Source of the DNA: Tulasnella sp. 424
Lineage: Eukaryota; Basidiomycota; Agaricomycetes; Cantharellales; Tulasnellaceae
DNA: 64,000 bases
NCBI GenBank assembly: GCA_019633425.1
Contig: WSUB01000016.1
Location: 186,001 to 250,000 of the forward strand
Reading direction: 5' to 3'
Part shown: piece by piece, positions 58,991 to 64,000 of the stretch
Numbering within the stretch: position 1 is the stretch's first letter
Layout: every line of letters starts with the position of its first letter
Position numbers and translations under genes: made by a program
Notes under the pieces: generated by a model
Databases searched by the model: none
What the model was told of the DNA's origin: nothing
What the model saw: only the letters and a program-made list of their open reading frames with translations

Positions 58991-59089
58991 ACGACGAAAC
59001 CCATAAATCCCGACAGATTGATCAAAATCCAAGCTCTCGTCGCGTCATGCCATGCTGTTTCAATGGATGCTGATACACGTATCGATCTG

Positions 59090-59975
59090 CAGTTGAACGA
59101 CATAAACGTGATCGCGTAAAACGCCCTTCTTCCAAGTCTTCAGCCCGGGATGAAGCACGAGGGAGTACGGGACCGTAGATCCGAGGCGCCGGCATTAGCG
59201 GCAATCCAGCTTACACCCTCGAAGCACAATTCAAACATCTTGACATGCAGAGATTCCTGGCCCTCCCACGTTCCGTCATAGTCGAAGTAGGCCTTTTTCT
59301 ACCTCGATCTCGATGCAAATATTCACGAACTGAGAAAATGCTCGGGGTCTGAAGGTTTGCAAGTACCTTCCGTTTCAAAACTTGACAAGCCTGTCGCGGA
59401 CGTCTATCCAACTAAGAACACTATTTATGAGCAAAGGATCGAACCTTTGCTGGGACGCTGCCCGATAGCGCCAAAACATGCCCGAATAGACAGGCGTCGC
59501 TGCGCCTCGTGCGACGGATTTTATCTTCAACGATACTTGCCAAGTCAGTTCTACGTAATACCTTTCAAATTTCAAAATTCCTACTACTTTTACTCTGGGG
59601 AGAAGGCTGCAACCAGTCTGCGGAGCTAAAGACATTCCATGATATCGCCCTCATTGTGCTCCAACACAGTGACATATGCCTTCGGTTTCGCGAACTTTGC
59701 GTTGGACTGAAGTATCTAATTCGCAATCTACTAGATGGGGACTATGTCGCTGAAAACTGGCCTGGGATCTCCTATGACCTGTTCTACCAACTTCCCTGGA
59801 CCCAGAACCGTCAGTACCAAACCCTCCGCTTTCTACCCGACGCAAGGATTTGACCAGTCTTCTCACTAAGGCCCCTCAAGTAACGTCAAAGGTGTAGACG
59901 AGGGAAATTTTGTACTGAAAGAAAGTGTAGAACACCTCCAAGCACGCATCCTGCAAATTGGGGTCGACAGGTATC
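59090..59975 (+). pseudogene. F-box-like pseudogene (copy C)
   Basis: Aligns with copies A and B from about exon 2 to exon 6 (CCTCCCACGTTCCGTCATAG, TGGGACGCTGCCCGATAG and so on). In the frame used by A and B, the Trp codon of AARW is TAG (59466-59468), the start codon region is not recognisable, and the sequence breaks off inside exon 6 at about 59975, where it passes directly into intron 1 of the kinase copy K2. Confidence 0.8.
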
Positions 59976-60027
59976 ATCGGCTCTCTTAGGCATTGCCTTT
60001 TGGTCTAACCTTCAATCTTGCTCGTAG

Positions 60028-62610
60028 GTGATAAACCTCCCGACACCCAGCGCGGCAGATGGAGAAAACTGAAACTGCACAGACCGCCACCAGGCGAGGA
60101 TGCGGGAGCTGATGCAGAACATCAGAGCAAGAAACGGCGAAGGTACTATCCTCGCAACTTTAAGAAGCTCTCCAAGTTATCGGGCGCTCACATATGAGCC
60201 ATCTTAGATCCGTGTCAGCCGACGTCGGGGCCTGTCCGCCTTCACCCTCTAGTACCCCAAGCAAACGTCAAAGATCCCCTGGACTTCAGGCAACTTTAAC
60301 GTTAGAAGCAGGACCAGCCCACGCACCACAATCAACATCTTCAGATACTCCCCAAGCTCGTGATCCGGGTTGTCCTACCATAAGCAACACTCGCAGGCAG
60401 GTTCACGGCGCTCGGAGTCGTCGAAACGAGGGGCCCTTTCACAGGTCAACAATCTCCCGGTGTCTTTCTTGGCCGTTTCTCGCTGAATTAAGTATTAAAT
60501 TAGGTCCACGCGACGTCGCCCTCGAACCACCGCCTCTCAGTCTGCAGAGAAGACTTTTACCCCTCTCGACGCGGTACAAGACAGCGAGGTCGCCCAGGAA
60601 TCACTAACCACTCACCTCACCGACGCGTCACCGATCGAGAAGAACCCTGCTGCTACGGAGCTCGGCAAAACTCTAAAGACCAATGGTGGAACGAAGACTC
60701 CCCGCGTTACAACCGCCGCGAACCCCAATCCCGATGTCGCAGTCATCGCAGAGGCCGAAGCGGACCCTATAGACTTCGGCTCCCTTGTCCCAGAACCCAA
60801 CGAAGGAGCGGCTATTCGTCTCCAGCTGCCTGATGATGGAAGCAGTTGCAAAAATCTAATGGTCGGCTGGGACGAACAGTGTGAGATTAAGTTAGAGGGG
60901 CGGGATCATGGTGAGTGCGAGAAGGGAAACGAAGTTACAAGCCAACGCGTATCCTAAATCTGGACGAATTGCCCTAGGTGATTTTCATTGCTCGCTTGAA
61001 TTTGTCCTTCAATTCGATCGCGGTCACTACAAGCGCATCGTACGGGTTAATCCCGTGGGCTTAGACAACGGTACCGTGAGGATGATAACCCTCCTGCTCG
61101 CAACGGCACTCTCTTGGACCATATCTCCGCAGGTCACCCCTGGACGGGCCGATTCGCCTCAGCCTCGAACGATATTGGAAGAGGGAGGTATCGTGACGTT
61201 TGGAGTTGACGGTAACGTTCGATATCGCTACGTCCTACCACAGGTACGTAGCTCTAAGGAAGAGCGATGTCGACTTCAACGCAAACGACAGGAGCAGGAC
61301 CCCCTTCCACAGCCTACGTGCTGGGCGACCCGCCTTTTCACCTTGGAACCAAACTTTGGTGGATCAAGGAGCAACTCTTCCGTCTATCTCGTTAGAAATC
61401 GCAAATCCAGCAATTGGCACGCTATGAAGGTCATCCATACCGTTAGGCTCTCCTTTAAACCAGCTTTATCAGGCATGGTTTGGCGAGAACGTGAAGCTCT
61501 TTCGGTTTTGAAGCATCCTCACGTCTTGGAACTCCGACATTTTCGGCGTGACAACGTCCATTCCCGAATGAGTGCGCTATTCTTTACACATCAAACGTGA
61601 GGCTGGAACGTTGACTGATCGATTTGTTTTCTTCAGTATTCGTCTTCCCGGAGATGGAAGGAGGGAATTTGTACGATTTTGCTGTGAAGAAACGGATGCC
61701 TCATAACCAGCGGCGTATTTATAATTTTGCTCCGCGAGCTGCTCAAGACCTTTTGAGAGGCCTCAGGGTAAGCAGCGCATCTTTATACTATTCTCTCGGG
61801 CCAACCTCCCGCTTTCTAGTATATCCATTCAAAAAGACATAGTCCATCGAGACCTCAAGCCAGAAAATGTATTTCTAGCTGAGACGGGGTCGGAGGGAAC
61901 GAGAAATATTACAAGGTTGTCATCGGCGACTTTGGAATCGCTCGCTTGCCCGGGGAAAGAAGAACCGAGATGGTACGCACGAGGATTGACCCGTGTCCTG
62001 TGTGTATCTCCCATTTCCAATGTCTGACTTCATGTGTGGCTCTAGTATGACGGAGGAAGTAACCATTGGCTCTCCCCTATCTCTTTCAGAGACCCGACGG
62101 AGGCGGAGACGGACTTCCCGATTGACTTATGGGGCGTGGCGCTGATTATATGGTTCATGTAAGCGAATATCATTACCCGCTTTCGTTCGACCTGGTTGAA
62201 ATCTTGATTATCTCTCGAGGCTTGTGGGACTTCCCAAACCCTGGGGTCAACCTGGAGCGCCCAGAGACGCTAGCGAACCCAATCGACTGCAGTGGGGGTG
62301 GCTGGAGGAGTTAAATATTAAGACTGAATGTGGGTACTTGGTCTTTCTTTCACTTGCTTCCTATTGTTGGTTTTGTTGGTCGATCTGCATCTCACTCTGA
62401 TCCCCTAGGCACCGACTTTCTCAAAGGTTTCTTGGTAGACCATCCAAGTCGATGCCGAACAATCGAAATGCTGGAAGTCATTCATGGATTAAGAATGGTG
62501 TTACAGCCAATCTAGATGCAGAGAAGATGGGGGCTGACTGTGCTGCCGTGGTTGATCTGGACGCTCGATCGGAGGAAGAGACTCAAGTGAGGTTTGACGA
62601 TGAATATTGA
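60028..62610 (+). pseudogene. FHA-kinase pseudogene (copy K2)
   Basis: Aligns exon by exon with K1 from exon 2 to the stop. Exon 1 with the start codon is absent. In the FHA domain the phosphopeptide-binding Arg of the GR motif is Trp (VGWDEQCEIKL). In the catalytic loop, an A-run has five A before GACATAGTCC (61829-61840) where K1 has four. The frame shifts, runs through the HRDLKPEN codons and meets TGA about 60 nt later, and a compensating 1-nt loss follows around 61890-61915. The kinase is therefore not translatable as a whole. Later exons (WLSPISFRDPTEAETDF and LWGVALIIWFM) remain well conserved, so the loss is recent. Confidence 0.85.
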
Positions 62611-62895
62611 AAGCGTGTAGTTAGCGGTCGAACGTATCCGTTGAATCCATACGTAGAGTTTGGGTCTATGTAACCTTCGAAAGGCAATCCGACGAATGTG
62701 GTCCTGGTATCGATAAACCCAACTGCGAGGGCTTCGGATTTCAAACTCCGGGCGAACTCAATTTAATCTCCGCCCAAGTTCTTTCCAACTTGAACTACGA
62801 CGCCCACCTACCCCGCCAAATTGAGATCCCTCCACCAGGCTGAAGAAGAGGAATCGTTGCTACCTACCAGTTAGCTTTACGTCGATCATACGATC

Positions 62896-64000
62896 ATGTC
62901 ATCAGGAGGTCCCAGCAATCACCACGGGGCTGCTCGTCGGGTATATTGTCCGTCGCAGGCTGAACCTACTATCACTCAAGTCGCACTAATACACAGTATA
63001 ATCCCCAGTCAGACGACATAAGCCGGACCGCGATCAAACCGCTTCCTCGAACTTGCCAGCCCGAAGCGAAGCACGGGACGCACGCGCACGGTTGCCCACC
63101 CGAGGTGGCAGGACCGAGGCTGCCAAGCCAAGAGCTGATGATACAGCCGACAATCCTAGCGCCGAGTCCATGCATTTGGACATGAAGTTATTTCTAGCCC
63201 TCCCACTCTCTGTCATGGCTCAAGTAAGCATGGACTCGTCACTCATTCTTCTGTCTCGATCGTGTCCGCTGAACAGCTGGTCCACACTTGAAGGTTTGCA
63301 CATACCTTCAGTTTCAAGACATGACGACTTTATCTCGCACATCTCCCGATTTGAGAAGGCTTTTTATGAACAAGATATCAAAGCGTTGCTGGGACGCTGC
63401 CCGATGGCTCCAACACATGCCCGAATGGACGGGTATCGCGGCGCCCCGTGCAGCTGCCTTCATCTTCGATGATGCCTGCCAGGTTGGTCTCACGCGAATA
63501 CTGCTCAATTTAAAGGCTCTGTTACTAGGTTTATGTAGGGAGAAGGCTGCCAAAACTCCGCAAAGCTAAGAACATTCTACGTGGCCAAGCGATATTGCCC
63601 CAGTTGTGCTCCGACCTAGTGAGATACGCATTCTGCTTCCCTTATCACGTGGTATATTGAAGTATAAGCATGTACAGTCTACCTCGCTGGGACTCTGCCG
63701 CTGAAAAGTGGCCTGGAGTCCGCCAAGAGATGGTTTACCGCCTTCCGTGGACCCGTAATCGTTAGTACCGACGTCTTGGCTATTGATGACTCAAGGTTCT
63801 CACTCTGTTCCTGATTAAGGCGCCGCGAACAATGATGGGGGTGTAGAGACGGGGAGGTTTGTGCTGAGTGAAGATGTAGAACGCCTCCGAAATCGAATCC
63901 TGCAGATTGGGACCGTGTACTCCCAAGCTGGGATGAGACAACTAGATCAGCAGCTGAAAGAATCGTGGAAGGTGTCGCAAATGGTGAGTATATGGCGTGA
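62896..64000 (+). CDS. F-box-like protein (copy B), cut by window end
   Basis: The reading frame is open through all exons seen. It starts MSSGGPSNHHGAARR, then the F-box-like FLALPLSVMAQVCTYLQFQD and MTTLSRTSPDLRRLF, WDAARWLQHMPEWTG, the Cys block GEGCQNS...RYCPSC, RFVLSEDVERLRNRIL, and MRQLDQQLKESWKVSQM before a GTGAGT donor at the right edge. Exon boundaries match copy A. The second intron uses the acceptor TTGAAG before GTTTGC, the only one that keeps the F-box frame. F-box proteins recruit substrates to SCF ubiquitin ligases; the substrate is unknown. Confidence 0.72.

Noticed and set aside
1..64000. CRISPR arrays, bacterial operons, rRNA genes, prophage
   Set aside because: No regularly spaced repeats, no rRNA-like sequence, and spliceosomal introns throughout show a nuclear eukaryotic origin.

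Overview
The window looks like a gene-dense chromosomal segment of an Agaricomycotina (basidiomycete) fungus. Nearly every gene is cut by several short introns (mostly 50-75 nt, GTRNGT-like donors, CTNAY-type branch sites), coding density is high on both strands, and families typical of these fungi are present (DUF6535, DUF7770-like, F-box-like, FHA-kinase). Genes were read by splicing the translated frames by eye. For most genes the exon phases close exactly from ATG to stop, and exon coordinates are given in the entries.

Layout. 0.7-2.6 kb: HSF-type transcription factor with an internal 119-codon duplication. 3.5-6.1 kb: multi-pass membrane RING protein resembling the inner-nuclear-membrane Asi1/Asi3 ligases. 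6.5-11.9 kb: accessory pocket with a DUF7770-like gene and a DUF6535 membrane protein, the latter lying between two direct copies of a roughly 0.6 kb segment. 11.9-19.8 kb: housekeeping block with a CCHC/PSP-type RNA-binding protein, a glutaredoxin-like protein (the two reading frames overlap by ATGA), PGS1 (cardiolipin pathway), a PAP2 lipid phosphatase, a conserved unknown and an ADAL/adenosine-deaminase-like enzyme. 19.8-27.5 kb: tandem duplication (unit about 4 kb) giving two intact NCLX-like cation/Ca2+ exchangers, with a leftover 5' fragment of the neighbouring gene between them. 27.3-32.9 kb: Bqt4-like APSES protein with a C-terminal membrane anchor, an RS-rich cyclophilin and eIF4B. 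33-42 kb: alpha/beta hydrolase, intron-containing tRNA-Thr(AGT), a 1127-aa disordered basic protein, mitochondrial bS21, an RWDD1/Gir2-like protein and a TatD hydrolase. 42.5-52 kb: coiled-coil protein, Hst3/Hst4-like sirtuin, Sem1/DSS1, the mitochondrial ABC exporter ATM1, RAI1/DXO decapping nuclease and ribosomal protein eS27. 53.9-64 kb: a decaying array of FHA-kinase plus F-box-like gene pairs: one intact kinase, one F-box gene with a frame break, a relic unit, a frameshifted kinase lacking its first exon, and an F-box gene cut by the window edge.

The core of the window is ordinary housekeeping DNA, often arranged as divergent pairs with 130-250 bp between start codons. The unusual biology is in the duplicated blocks (6.9-11.9, 19.8-27.5 and 53.9-64 kb), the glutaredoxin/zinc-knuckle overlap, and exon-intron oddities: a 4-nt first coding exon, an intron directly after the start codon, micro-exons of 23-28 nt and three GC-AG introns. 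All functional names rest on motif recognition by eye; no database search was run.
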